33,955 bases of DNA, from contig JABJKS010000054.1 in NCBI GenBank assembly GCA_018660265.1, positions 1 through 33,955 on the forward strand. Reading direction: 5' to 3'. The translations under genes were made by a program, and so were the position numbers. This document shows, in pieces, positions 25,863 through 33,955 of this stretch. The number at the start of each line of letters is the position of its first letter. Within the stretch, counting starts at the first letter, position 1. This DNA is from Rhodospirillaceae bacterium (GTDB lineage Bacteria > Pseudomonadota > Alphaproteobacteria > GCA-2731375). Below the pieces are notes generated by a model. It was not told where the DNA came from. It did not search any database and was given only the letters and a program-made list of their open reading frames with translations.

Positions 25863-26804
25863 ATGAACCTGCAAGACAACATCCGCATCGGAACCCGCGG
25901 CTCCCCCCTGGCATTGGCCCAGGCGGAGGAAGTCAAATCATGCCTGTTGGCGGCGCATACTGCTTTGACGGCCAACGCTGTGGAAATCGTTGTGATCGCC
26001 ACAACCGGTGATCAGATCCAAAGCAAACCACTGAAAGAATTCGGCGGCAAGGGCCTGTTCACCAAAGAGATTGAAGAGGCGCTGTTGGTGGGCGATATCC
26101 ATATGGCCGTCCATTCCATGAAGGATGTCCCAACGGAATTGCCCGCTGGTCTGGGTATTGTCTGTTTGTTGCCCCGTGAGGACCCGCGCGACGGCTTCCT
26201 ATCCCCCATTGCCAAAAGCTTGGCCGATCTGCCCCAGGGCGCTGTCGTCGGTTCCTCCTCCCTACGGCGGGTGGCGCAGGTGCGCCATGTACGCCCCGAT
26301 CTGCAGGTGGTGAATTTTCGCGGTAATGTGAACACCCGCATGCGCAAACTATCCGAAGGCGTGGCCCAGGCGACATTTCTGGCCTGTGCCGGTCTTAATC
26401 GCCTTGGAATGTCTGAACGCATAACGGCGCCGGTGCCGGTGGATGTCATGCTCCCGGCGGTGGCCCAGGCGGTGATCGGTGTTGAAACCCGCCTGGACGA
26501 TGACGCCACCATTGCCTTGCTGCAACCGTTGCATCACCTCGAAACGGACTATTGTGTGGCCGCCGAACGGGCCTTGTTGGCGGCATTGGATGGATCTTGC
26601 CGGACGCCGATCGCCGCATTGGCGGAATTGCAGGGGGATCGCCTGACCCTGCGGGCGCAGATATTGCGGGAGGACGGCAGCGAATCCCTGGAAACCCAGC
26701 GTGAAGGCCCTGTCGTTGACGTGGCGGAGGCTGCCGCCATGGGCCGGGATGCCGGCGAAGAATTGCGTGGCCGGGCCGGGCCGGATTTTTTCACCAGCGT
26801 ATAA
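25863..26804 (+). CDS. hemC: hydroxymethylbilane synthase (porphobilinogen deaminase)
   Basis: HemC polymerises four porphobilinogens to hydroxymethylbilane in heme biosynthesis. In the 313 residues, RIGTRGSPLALAQA opens the domain, HSMKDVPTELP contains catalytic Asp88, SSSLRRVAQ and NFRGNVNTRM are the substrate-binding segments, and Cys246 in LDGSCRTPIA carries the dipyrromethane cofactor. The ATG at 25863 fits the family start; an in-frame TTG at 25827 is the alternative, and GGAGG lies between them. First gene of the hemC-hemD-mic60-hemY unit. Confidence 0.96.
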   Translation: MNLQDNIRIGTRGSPLALAQAEEVKSCLLAAHTALTANAVEIVVIATTGDQIQSKPLKEFGGKGLFTKEIEEALLVGDIHMAVHSMKDVPTELPAGLGIVCLLPREDPRDGFLSPIAKSLADLPQGAVVGSSSLRRVAQVRHVRPDLQVVNFRGNVNTRMRKLSEGVAQATFLACAGLNRLGMSERITAPVPVDVMLPAVAQAVIGVETRLDDDATIALLQPLHHLETDYCVAAERALLAALDGSCRTPIAALAELQGDRLTLRAQILREDGSESLETQREGPVVDVAEAAAMGRDAGEELRGRAGPDFFTSV

Positions 26805-26809
26805 ATTCC

Positions 26810-27520
26810 ATGCGCCTGATCGTCACACGTCCCGTCGCCGAGTCAGAGGCTTTGGCCCACCAGCTCCATGATCGGGGCCATTCCGTGCTGATCGAACCTA
26901 TGTTGCGCATCCAGAATATCGACGATGCCCCCCTCGATATAACAGATGCCGTGGCGTTGTTGATGACGTCTGCTAACGGTGTTCGGGCTTTTGCTGCACA
27001 CACGCCCCGAAGGGATCTGCCCGTCATGGCGGTGGGCGCGGCCACAGGGGCGGCGGCCCGGGACGCAGGTTTTAGGGATGTCGATACGGCAGGCGGCGAT
27101 GTGATCGCCCTGGCAAATATGGTGCGCGATAGGTTCAAGCCTGGAAAAGGCGTGCTGGTGCATGTCGCGGGCAGTGCCGTGGCCGGTGATCTGGCGGGCG
27201 ACCTGGGCCAGGAAGGCGATAGGGGCGGATACATCGTGCGCCGGGCCGTGCTGTATGAGGCAGCGGCCACGACGCAATTAAGTGAAGCTTGCCGCGCGGC
27301 GTTGCAGGCACGGGAAATCGACGGCATCTTATTTTTCTCCCCCCGCAGTGCGGCAACATTTGTTAAACTGTTGTTGCGCGACAATCTGGGGGAGCTTTGT
27401 CGTGATATTGATCTATACGGGCTAAGCCAGGCTGTGGCTGATGCGGCAGGGATATTGCCCTGGCGGTGCCTAAAAATCGCCGCAATGCCGCGCCAGGATG
27501 ACCTGTTGGCATTATTGTAA
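26810..27520 (+). CDS. hemD: uroporphyrinogen-III synthase
   Basis: A 236-residue HemD, which inverts ring D and closes hydroxymethylbilane to uroporphyrinogen III. The sequence is weakly conserved, as is usual, but MRLIVTRPVAESEALAHQL, LLMTSANGVRAF, AVGAATGAAARDAGF and GILFFSPRSAATF are typical. It begins 5 bases after hemC with no clear ribosome binding site, so translational coupling is likely. Its position between hemC and the Mic60-like gene supports the call. Confidence 0.92.
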   Translation: MRLIVTRPVAESEALAHQLHDRGHSVLIEPMLRIQNIDDAPLDITDAVALLMTSANGVRAFAAHTPRRDLPVMAVGAATGAAARDAGFRDVDTAGGDVIALANMVRDRFKPGKGVLVHVAGSAVAGDLAGDLGQEGDRGGYIVRRAVLYEAAATTQLSEACRAALQAREIDGILFFSPRSAATFVKLLLRDNLGELCRDIDLYGLSQAVADAAGILPWRCLKIAAMPRQDDLLALL

Positions 27521-27535
27521 GAATTTGAGAACGGA

Positions 27536-28897
27536 ATGGCTGACGAAAAAGAACCGGGCCCGATTGTCGAGGCGGATATTGAAACCGATACCGATACCGA
27601 TACCGAATCCAATGTGGACGATGTTCAAGTATCCCCGTGGGAGACCGCCCCCGATACTGTAACGGATTCTGTAACGGATGCTGAAACGGATGCTGCCGTA
27701 ACGGATGATACTGTGGTGGAGACTGCCGCTACGGATGATGAACCGGTGCAAAAGAAATCCGGGTCTGGACGCGGAATTTTGTGGCTGCTGGCCGTCCTTA
27801 TCATCATTGGTGGCGGGCTTTATGTCTCTTGGCCCACCTTGCAGCCGCGCCTATTGGGCCTGTTGCCGCAGGCAACCACAGAAGCGGCAACTGAGGCGGC
27901 CAGCCAGGCGGTTGCGGCTTTGGAGGCTTTGCGCGCTCTCGATCACCGGGTGGCTCAGTTAGAGGCGGCGAATGCCCGTTTCGAGGAAGTGGTCGCGACC
28001 CTGAAAGAAACCATCGACGATTATTCAACGCAAATTGCAGATCTTGCCAAAGGTATCGGCGACAGCGATGTGCTGGCGGGCATGGGCGGAAAACTTGCCG
28101 CGTTGGAGCAAACCCTTGCGCAATTAGGCCAGCAGGCGGGCGAAAGTGGGGCTGCGGCCATGCTTGCGCTTTCGGCGGAGGTTGACGCCATGAAGGCACG
28201 CCTGGCGGAACAAAATGTGGCTTCAGGTCAGGCTGAAGCCGCCGCCACACAAGACGATATCATCGCCTTAAAGGTCGAAAACAAGGCCTTGCGCGAAAGC
28301 CTGGGCGCATTGGAAGCCCGTATGGCGCAGCTGGAAGACGCCATGCAACAGTCTGCCCAGGCCCGCCAAAAAGTCGGCGCGGGTGAGGGGCTGGTCTTGG
28401 CCATGGGGCAGTTGCGTCAGTCCGTACTGGCCGGTCGTCCCTATGAGCAGAACCTGGTGGCGGTGACAGCCCTGGTCGGTGATGATGCCGCATTGCAACA
28501 AGCGACAAAGACACTTGTACCTTGGTCGGAAGAAGGTGTGGTCACTTTGCGCGCCCTGTCAGACCAATTTCCCGCTATGGCCCGGGCCGTCTTGCAGGCG
28601 GATCCGGCGGGCGCGGGCGGCTTCTGGCGTCGAACCCTGCATCGGATTACATCGTTGGTGACTATACGCCGGGTGGGTGAGGTTGAAGGCGGTGATGTTG
28701 ATGCGGTTCTGGCCAGGGCGGAACGGCGGTTGGCCAGCGGTGAGCTGGCGGCTGCAGCCGATTTAGTGGCTGCGTTAGACGGCCCGCCGGGTGAAGCAGC
28801 CCAAGCTTGGCTGGGGCAGGCGAACGCCCGTTTGGCGGCGATCGCTGCATTGACTGATATGGAAGCCAGGGCCATCGCCCAGCTGGCGGACGGCTGA
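27536..28897 (+). CDS. Mic60/mitofilin-like inner-membrane protein
   Basis: A 453-residue protein with an acidic, Thr/Asp-rich N-terminus (about 1-75), one transmembrane segment (about 80-102), a long periplasmic coiled coil (about 115-275) and a C-terminal helical mitofilin-like domain (about 285-453, with YEQNLVAVTAL and FWRRTLHRITSLVTIRRV). Alphaproteobacterial Mic60 homologues beside heme genes are known and shape intracytoplasmic membranes like the mitochondrial MICOS subunit; the role here is inferred. The N-terminal repeats come from tandem ACCGAT (27584-27601) and AACGGAT units (27661-27706). GAGAACGGA lies before the ATG. It overlaps the hemY start by one base. Confidence 0.85.
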   Translation: MADEKEPGPIVEADIETDTDTDTESNVDDVQVSPWETAPDTVTDSVTDAETDAAVTDDTVVETAATDDEPVQKKSGSGRGILWLLAVLIIIGGGLYVSWPTLQPRLLGLLPQATTEAATEAASQAVAALEALRALDHRVAQLEAANARFEEVVATLKETIDDYSTQIADLAKGIGDSDVLAGMGGKLAALEQTLAQLGQQAGESGAAAMLALSAEVDAMKARLAEQNVASGQAEAAATQDDIIALKVENKALRESLGALEARMAQLEDAMQQSAQARQKVGAGEGLVLAMGQLRQSVLAGRPYEQNLVAVTALVGDDAALQQATKTLVPWSEEGVVTLRALSDQFPAMARAVLQADPAGAGGFWRRTLHRITSLVTIRRVGEVEGGDVDAVLARAERRLASGELAAAADLVAALDGPPGEAAQAWLGQANARLAAIAALTDMEARAIAQLADG

Positions 28898-30342
28898 TGC
28901 TGCGGGCGTTGCTGGTATTTCTGGGCCTGGCCGCACTTGGTGTGGCAGGGGCCTGGCTGGCGGATCATCCGGGCCGAATATCCCTGCAATGGGCTGGTCG
29001 GCAGATCGAGACGTCGACGGCCGTTGCCGTGACCGCCCTTGTGGTGGTGATTATTATTGTCGCGGCATTGTATCGATTTTGGCGCTGGGTGGCCTCTTCA
29101 CCCATGGCATTGAGTTCCATGCGCAGCGAAGGGCGGCGGCGCAAGGGCTATCAAAGTCTGTCATCGGGCCTGGTGGCCGTTGCCGCGGGCGATGTGGGTC
29201 AGGCGAAAAAGCTGGCCCAGCGCACGGCGCAATTGCTGGATGATCCATCGCTGACGTTATTGCTGTCTGCCCAGGCGGCCCAGTTGGAGGGTGATGAGGC
29301 GGGCGCACGGGCACATTTTCAGGCCATGCGGGATCGCCCCGAGACGGAATTTCTGGGCCTGCGCGGCCTATTGGTACAGGCCACCCGGGCCGGTGATCAG
29401 GCGGAGGCGTTAAATTTGGCCCGGCGTGCTTTTGCCCTGCGGCCTGATACCCCTTGGGTTGGCCAGGAATTGTTTTCGCTTGAAGCGGCTGCGGGTGACT
29501 GGGCGGCAGCGGAAAAAACCCTGGCCCATAGCATCAAACGCAAAATTCTGGCGGGACCGGAAGCAACCCGCCGTCAGGCGGTTGTTCTGTTCGCCCAGGC
29601 CCAAGCCGCAGGGGAAAAAGGGGCCAGCAAACAGGCCCTGGATCTGGCGCGAAAGGCGCATGCGCAATTGCCGGAATTCAGCCCGGCCACGGCCCTGGCC
29701 GGTCGCCTACATGGGGCGGCGGGGGATATGCGCAAGGCCCGGCGTCTGTTGCAGGATGGTTGGCGCAAGGCCGCGCACCCGGACATTTTGGCCGCCTGGT
29801 TGGACATCCATTCCAGTGACGACCCTGAAAAACGTCTGGATGCCGTACAAAAACTGATCGTCCAGCATGAAGGCGATGCTGAAAGCCGTATGGCCCTGGC
29901 CAAGGCCGCCCTGGAGGCGGGCGAATTCGATATGGCGCGGGCGCAGTTGACCGCGTTGATGGACGGTGCGCCTACGGCACGGGTGGCGCGGCTGTTCTCG
30001 GACCTGGAAGATGCGGACGATGGTGATGTTGCCGCTGCCCGGCAATGGTTGCGTGAAGCCGCCCGCCTGCCCGGTGATGACACCTGGGTCTGTCAAAGTT
30101 GTGGCCGGCAAAGCGGGTCCTGGCAGCCCCATTGCCCTGATTGCGGCAGCTTCGATGCCTTCGCCTGGGCACAACCCCCCGGTGCCGGTGCTGTTTTGGC
30201 CTACAGTCCGGCGGCAGAAGAGGTCGAGGCCGCAGTAGATGGAAATGTGGATGGAAATGTTGACGCAAAGCCAGACGCAAAAATTGAGATCCTGCCGCCC
30301 GGTACCCTGCCCCCGGATGTGGAGCCCGACGCTAAGGCTTAA
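28897..30342 (+). CDS. hemY: HemY-like TPR membrane protein with zinc ribbon
   Basis: A 481-residue protein with two N-terminal hydrophobic segments (about 3-22 and 42-62; the HemY_N pattern ending RFWRW), a TPR-rich helical body (about 90-390), and a rubredoxin-like zinc ribbon with Cys399, Cys402, Cys413 and Cys416 (WVCQSCG-x-HCPDCGSFD). The tail is acidic with a DGNVDGNVDAKPDAK repeat. This is the HemY of heme operons, not the protoporphyrinogen oxidase of that name; it may act as an assembly factor. The TGATG overlap couples it to the Mic60-like gene. It converges on the MFS gene two bases away. Confidence 0.88.
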   Translation: MLRALLVFLGLAALGVAGAWLADHPGRISLQWAGRQIETSTAVAVTALVVVIIIVAALYRFWRWVASSPMALSSMRSEGRRRKGYQSLSSGLVAVAAGDVGQAKKLAQRTAQLLDDPSLTLLLSAQAAQLEGDEAGARAHFQAMRDRPETEFLGLRGLLVQATRAGDQAEALNLARRAFALRPDTPWVGQELFSLEAAAGDWAAAEKTLAHSIKRKILAGPEATRRQAVVLFAQAQAAGEKGASKQALDLARKAHAQLPEFSPATALAGRLHGAAGDMRKARRLLQDGWRKAAHPDILAAWLDIHSSDDPEKRLDAVQKLIVQHEGDAESRMALAKAALEAGEFDMARAQLTALMDGAPTARVARLFSDLEDADDGDVAAARQWLREAARLPGDDTWVCQSCGRQSGSWQPHCPDCGSFDAFAWAQPPGAGAVLAYSPAAEEVEAAVDGNVDGNVDAKPDAKIEILPPGTLPPDVEPDAKA

Positions 30343-30344
30343 GT

Positions 30345-31637
30345 CTAAACCTTGCTTTTCGGTCCTAACGGCAACAATACCAGGGCCAGGTTGGCGGCCA
30401 GCAATCCCCCGGCCAGGAAATAGAAAACCGCCGGCAGGCCCCATTTATCGGCGATTATGCCGCCAATAATAGGCGCCAGCGTGGCCAGCAAGGCCTGACT
30501 GCCGAACATCAGGGAGGTGGCGGAACCGGCCAAATTCGGCGGCGTCAGGTCCATCATCCAGGAATGGATCACCGGGCGGACGGCAAACAGGACAAAGCCC
30601 AGGACTGAAATGCCGACAATGAACGTACCCGTATGGCCGACGGCGACCAGACCGGCGATAACGACGGTGGACGCAGATAGCCCGGCCAGGACGATGGGCC
30701 GGCGGCCAATCCTGTCCGACCAGGCCCCGGCGATGGGGGCGGCAATGACCCCCGCTGCCTGCATTGAGGCCAGTGCCAGGCCCAGCAACAACGGCCCCGC
30801 GCCCAGGTCATTGGTCAGATACAGGGGCAGGAATGCCAGCAGGCCCGCCTGGGCCATGGTCCGCAGGGCGGCGACCAGACACAGGCTTAAAACCGCACGG
30901 TCGCGCACCAGGTTGGCCAGGCCACGCCAATAGGCGGCCATGCTCATGCCTTCGCCACCGCCTTTATTCTGGGCCTCAGTCGTAGATGTAGCTGTTGATG
31001 TAGACGTGTCCGTAGCTGGGTCGCTGCTGGTCGTGCGGGGCAGGGCGGTGAACAGAACCAGGGCGATTAACAGGGTGGGAATAGCCGCCGTCATGGCAGC
31101 CTGGGGCCAGCTTAACCAGACCAGGGCCGCGCCAATGGCCAGGGGGGCCAGGGCATCACCGCTGTTGGCACCAAGGGCATGAATGGACAGGGCATAACCC
31201 CGTTGTTCGGGAAAGCGCCGGGATAAATACGAGATCGCGGCCGGGTGCCACAAATTGTTGGTCACCCCGATCAGCACCACCAAAGGCAACAAGCCCCAAA
31301 CGCCATTGGCCATGCCAAACCCGCCCAGGGACAGCGCGCCAATACACAACGAGGCGACCAATATAGGTACCCGCCGGCCCGTTACATCGACCAGCAAACC
31401 GCTGAATAAATTGGTGCTGAAGGCCGAGATATGCACCGCCGAGACCAACAGCCCGGCTTGCGTATAGCTCAACTCCAACTCCCGCGCGATAAAAGGCAAC
31501 AGCAGATAGAAGGTGCCGATCAACCAATGCGTCGCCCCATGGCCCATGCCCACCAAAACAACGGGCCGCTGTTCCCGCCAATGCAGGCCGGTCAAACGTT
31601 GAACCACAGATATGGGCGGGGTCACGGGTGGGGACAT
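30345..31637 (-). CDS. MFS transporter, fosmidomycin-resistance-like
   Basis: A 430-residue major facilitator with 12 predicted transmembrane segments. GMGHGATHWLIGTFYLLLP, GLLVDVTGRR and NNLWHPAAISYLSRRFPEQRGYALSIHALGAN resemble the Fsr (fosmidomycin resistance) group, but the substrate cannot be assigned. A Thr/Ser-rich stretch (TDTSTSTATSTTEAQNKGGG) fills the central loop and comes from a short-repeat DNA region (+ strand 30977-31017). It converges on hemY. Confidence 0.85.
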   Translation of the reverse strand: MSPPVTPPISVVQRLTGLHWREQRPVVLVGMGHGATHWLIGTFYLLLPFIARELELSYTQAGLLVSAVHISAFSTNLFSGLLVDVTGRRVPILVASLCIGALSLGGFGMANGVWGLLPLVVLIGVTNNLWHPAAISYLSRRFPEQRGYALSIHALGANSGDALAPLAIGAALVWLSWPQAAMTAAIPTLLIALVLFTALPRTTSSDPATDTSTSTATSTTEAQNKGGGEGMSMAAYWRGLANLVRDRAVLSLCLVAALRTMAQAGLLAFLPLYLTNDLGAGPLLLGLALASMQAAGVIAAPIAGAWSDRIGRRPIVLAGLSASTVVIAGLVAVGHTGTFIVGISVLGFVLFAVRPVIHSWMMDLTPPNLAGSATSLMFGSQALLATLAPIIGGIIADKWGLPAVFYFLAGGLLAANLALVLLPLGPKSKV

Positions 31638-31726
31638 TAATGAGGTCTTTCAGATATTTAAATAACGGTCATGGCGGATCATCGCATAACCGACCCGGCA
31701 ACGAAACGGGCACGCATCCTAGGCCA

Positions 31727-31755
31727 TTGCAAAAGCCGGCAACCCGGTCTATTAC
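31727..31755 (+). promoter_or_regulatory. sigma-70-type promoter of the tRNA-Thr gene
   Basis: TTGCAA (31727-31732), a 17-base spacer and TATTAC (31750-31755) lie 12 bases before the first tRNA base. Confidence 0.75.
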
Positions 31756-31767
31756 GGCGCATATGGA

Positions 31768-31843
31768 GCCGCCTTAGCTCAGTTGGTAGAGCATCGCATT
31801 CGTAATGCGGAGGCCAGGTGTTCGAGTCACCTAGGCGGCACCA
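31768..31843 (+). tRNA. tRNA-Thr (anticodon CGT)
   Basis: A complete cloverleaf: acceptor GCCGCCT pairs with AGGCGGC (31833-31839); the D arm is GCTC-AGTTGGTA-GAGC. The anticodon stem is TCGCA/TGCGG with loop TTCGTAA, so the anticodon CGT (31801-31803) reads ACG. The T arm is AGGTG-TTCGAGT-CACCT, and CCA is encoded (31841-31843), followed by a T-run. It is the probable target of the integrase downstream. Confidence 0.97.
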
Positions 31844-32099
31844 TTTTTTCCCCTTATAAATCAATGGCTTAACCTTCAGAATGCGGAGGTCACCAGGATT
31901 TTTTCGACTATTAACCATTATTAGATAAGTGACTGATTATAAACGATTATAATTTTTTATAAAAAATTACGAATAATTATATGCGACATCGATGCGACAT
32001 CGCCGGCCCCGGGCCGGTGCGTTTGTTCTCTTTTTGGTCACGGTTTTGCCGGGCCTCGATGTCACAAATTAAAAGGGTGCGGGGTTTTTTGTGCGGCGA
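31844..32099. other. AT-rich spacer between tRNA-Thr and the integrase; candidate att region
   Basis: No gene seen in these 256 bases. It contains AATGCGGAGG (31880-31889), repeating ten bases of the tRNA (31804-31813), GATTATAA twice (31935-31942 and 31945-31952), a perfect tandem ATGCGACATCG (31981-32002), and a GC inverted repeat CCGGCCC-C-GGGCCGG (32004-32018). Small repeats like these are common at integrase-binding arm sites. The expected copy of the tRNA 3' end at the far side of the element lies outside the window. Confidence 0.4.
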
Positions 32100-33302
32100 T
32101 TAATCCGCTGGGGCATCGCCAAGCACATATGCCTCGACCCGGGCCATAAAGGCCGCCTCTTGCGCCGGATCCCTCTCGAGCAAATGGCCATAGGTATTGT
32201 AGGTCATCTGAATATCGCCGTGGCCGAGCCACGCTTGCAGTTGCTTCATATCACAGTGCTGGCGGATCCAGGCCGAGGCGGCAAAATGTCGCATCCCATG
32301 CAGGGGCATATCGATCGCCAGTTTGATGGCGGCGGGATCCGCTTTGGTGGGCGCTGGGACAACCAGCCCGGCGGCGGTGAGAACGGGTAGCACCAAGCGG
32401 CGGCGGAGATTGTTGAGGGCTTGCGGGCGGCCCGCCTGGTTGGGGAACACCAGGCCGTCGGGGTTGGGCGTAGCGGCCAGTTGCCATTCCCGCAAAGTGG
32501 TGACGCAAGCATCGGGCAAGGGAATGACCCGATAGGCGGCCTCGGATTTGCACGGGCCTATGATGCCAAAGCGATCGGCCCGCTGGTTGATCTCTACCCG
32601 TGCGCCTGGCAGATCCAGATTAGACCAGGCCAGGCCGCGCAGTTCCGAGGCGCGCAAACCAGCCGACCAGGCCAGGGTTAACAGCGGTTTGGCGCGGCGC
32701 GCCAGGCGGGCCAGCTTGGCGTCATTGTGGGTGGTGTTGAGCCATTTGGAGAGTAGCCGGATCTGGGCCACCGAGGGGATCGCCACCCGGGCCTTGCGCT
32801 TGGTGGCGGTGGGCAATTTGGTCGGCCTGGCGGCATTGCGGCCCACCTGGCCCCGGGCCTCGGCGTAATTTAACAGCATCACCAGATCGGTGCGGACCAT
32901 TCGCACTAGGGCCATAGAGGTGCCGGCCTCGAGCCGTTGATCCAGAAAAATTTGCACCTCGGGTGGTTTGAGGCGGGAAAGTTTGATTTGGCCGAGGTGC
33001 GGGATGATGTGATCGCGGGATCGCTGGCGATAACCGGCCAGGGTGGTGGCCTCGAAGCCCCGGGCCTCGGCGTTTTTGAGCCATGCCTTGGTGGCCTGGG
33101 CCACTGTTGGGGCGTATGCATCGGGGGTATGGATGCCGGTGACCAGTTCGGCCATGATCTCGGCCCGGGCCGTCTCGGCCTCTTTTTTCATCCCGAACAT
33201 GCGGGTGCGGCGTTTGCCCTCATCATCGTTATAGGTGAGGATCCAGCCCTCGCCCGGGTTGCCGGTGCGGGTGGTCCAGGTGCGTTTTCGGATCGTACTC
33301 AT
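32100..33302 (-). CDS. tyrosine-type site-specific integrase
   Basis: A 400-residue phage/island integrase: N-terminal arm-binding region, core-binding SAM-like domain (about 64-160) and C-terminal catalytic domain. The catalytic set is Arg217 (GLRASEL), His335 and Arg338 (HGMRHF), His361 (GHGDIQ) and Tyr371 (YNTYGHL). The ATG at 33302 is chosen because GAAGGA lies just upstream; the frame runs on upstream without family similarity. It points toward the tRNA, the usual orientation for islands inserted at tRNA 3' ends. Confidence 0.93.
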   Translation of the reverse strand: MSTIRKRTWTTRTGNPGEGWILTYNDDEGKRRTRMFGMKKEAETARAEIMAELVTGIHTPDAYAPTVAQATKAWLKNAEARGFEATTLAGYRQRSRDHIIPHLGQIKLSRLKPPEVQIFLDQRLEAGTSMALVRMVRTDLVMLLNYAEARGQVGRNAARPTKLPTATKRKARVAIPSVAQIRLLSKWLNTTHNDAKLARLARRAKPLLTLAWSAGLRASELRGLAWSNLDLPGARVEINQRADRFGIIGPCKSEAAYRVIPLPDACVTTLREWQLAATPNPDGLVFPNQAGRPQALNNLRRRLVLPVLTAAGLVVPAPTKADPAAIKLAIDMPLHGMRHFAASAWIRQHCDMKQLQAWLGHGDIQMTYNTYGHLLERDPAQEAAFMARVEAYVLGDAPAD

Positions 33303-33330
33303 GTGAGTATCCTTCCCAATTCGTGGCTGC

Positions 33331-33561
33331 TTAATTGCCCGGCAGTTCGGACGCCTGCAATATTGGGTATGTTTCAGCGTCATGGGCGGCATTGGCAAGG
33401 GCCTGGATCACGTCCTCAGGGCCTTCGTCCGTTCGGCAAGTGAAATCAGCAGGTTCCTGACGCCAGGTAATGGCCTTGCCATCGTCGTCAATAGTGACCT
33501 CATGAAGGCCGTAGAATGGCTGGGGCGCGGTGTCGTGGAATATCAATCTGTATTGGGTCAT
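33331..33561 (-). CDS. small hypothetical protein of the integrated element
   Basis: A 76-residue acidic protein (MTQYRLIFHDTAPQPFYGL...) with no membrane segment. It lies 28 bases upstream of the integrase start and 15 bases after the upstream gene in the same direction, so it probably belongs to the same transcript. Its wording resembles short conserved hypothetical proteins found with alphaproteobacterial integrases. The function is unknown and the ribosome binding site is weak. Confidence 0.6.
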   Translation of the reverse strand: MTQYRLIFHDTAPQPFYGLHEVTIDDDGKAITWRQEPADFTCRTDEGPEDVIQALANAAHDAETYPILQASELPGN

Positions 33562-33576
33562 GGTTTCATGGCTCGA

Positions 33577-33955
33577 CTAGGATGGCCCCTTTTTGAATTT
33601 ATTGAGCAGATCGAAGTAGGTGACGACGCCGATGTCATCTTTCACCACACCGTCGTTGGCTGGCATGAAAATTCGGGTGACCACGGCCTCAATCTCCGCT
33701 TCTTTGATATGATCTGCCGCCCGAAGCGCCAAAAACGTCCTTATTGCGGCGACCCGTTCGCCGGCGTCATTACCTAAATGCAAATATCCGTTTGCCCTGT
33801 TCAAGGGAATTCGAACCAATGCAACGATTAGTCCGAGAGCCAGACCTAAAACTGCGACCCGGCCCCATTCCCCGGCCTCCGAGGGCAATAGAAGCAGCAA
33901 CCGTATCCAACCATATTCTTCGGCAATATCAAACGCTCCACTCCCGACCCAGTAA
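33577..33955 (-). CDS. partial membrane protein, DUF6161-like C-terminus
   Basis: The reading frame stays open to the window edge, so only the C-terminal 126 residues are seen and the start lies outside. A hydrophobic segment (RVAVLGLALGLIVALVRIPL) is followed by LHLGNDAGERVAAIRTFLAL and IFMPANDGVVKDDIGVVTYFDLLNKFKK, a tail resembling the DUF6161 family as I recall it. The biochemical function is unknown. It heads the visible minus-strand genes of the putative integrated element. A TTG at 33900 should not be taken as the start. Confidence 0.6.
   Translation of the reverse strand, partial: YWVGSGAFDIAEEYGWIRLLLLLPSEAGEWGRVAVLGLALGLIVALVRIPLNRANGYLHLGNDAGERVAAIRTFLALRAADHIKEAEIEAVVTRIFMPANDGVVKDDIGVVTYFDLLNKFKKGPS

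Noticed and set aside
26791-27612. 273-residue minus-strand frame starting with a Ser/Val repeat
   Set aside because: Antisense of hemD and of the repeat-rich Mic60-like start.
29707-30444. 245-residue minus-strand frame
   Set aside because: Antisense of hemY, whose TPR and zinc-ribbon motifs are clear.
31679-31918. 79-residue minus-strand frame with GDSNTWPPHYECDALPTELRR
   Set aside because: It is the antisense translation of the tRNA-Thr gene, a well-known false ORF type.

Overview
The window looks like chromosomal DNA of a moderately GC-rich alphaproteobacterium, most likely of the Rhodospirillales type. This rests on the hemC-hemD-Mic60-like-hemY order, a TipF-like degenerate EAL protein, a dapB / DUF2244 / nth block, many CoA-dependent catabolic enzymes, and many TTG or weakly marked starts. 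It was read by eye, with no database search.

Layout. 0-8.6 kb: a family III CoA-transferase, a TipF-like c-di-GMP effector, a CDF metal exporter, a class I/II aminotransferase, then a + strand run of a DenD-like dehydrogenase, a DHRS6-like SDR and an alpha/beta hydrolase, followed by a metallophosphatase-fold protein that has lost its metal ligands. Two copies of a three-hairpin palindromic repeat lie at 1382-1506 and 5005-5106. 8.7-13.9 kb: dapB, a DUF2244 membrane protein, nth and a large hybrid sensor kinase. 13.9-17.8 kb: an SDR / beta-hydroxyacid dehydrogenase / carboxymuconolactone-decarboxylase operon, divergent from an SDR / metallo-beta-lactamase-fold pair; this looks like a small catabolic island. 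17.8-25.8 kb is all minus strand: a 53-codon membrane peptide, a GGDEF-EAL protein, two acyl-CoA dehydrogenases separated by a higBA-type toxin-antitoxin pair, an LLM flavoprotein, a TIGR02466-type oxygenase and tsaD. 25.8-30.3 kb: hemC, hemD, a Mic60/mitofilin-like protein and hemY, followed by a convergent MFS transporter.

31.7-33.96 kb: a tRNA-Thr(CGT) with a good promoter and encoded CCA, an AT-rich spacer with small repeats, and a tyrosine integrase preceded by two small accessory genes, the last running off the window. This is the expected left edge of an element integrated at the tRNA; its cargo lies outside the window.

The most unusual signals are: the palindromic repeat family with a covarying hairpin, whose ends supply the stop codons of neighbouring genes; the phosphatase pseudoenzyme; an acyl-CoA dehydrogenase lacking a catalytic glutamate at both known positions; and the integrase/tRNA boundary. 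I found no CRISPR array, rRNA or transposase.
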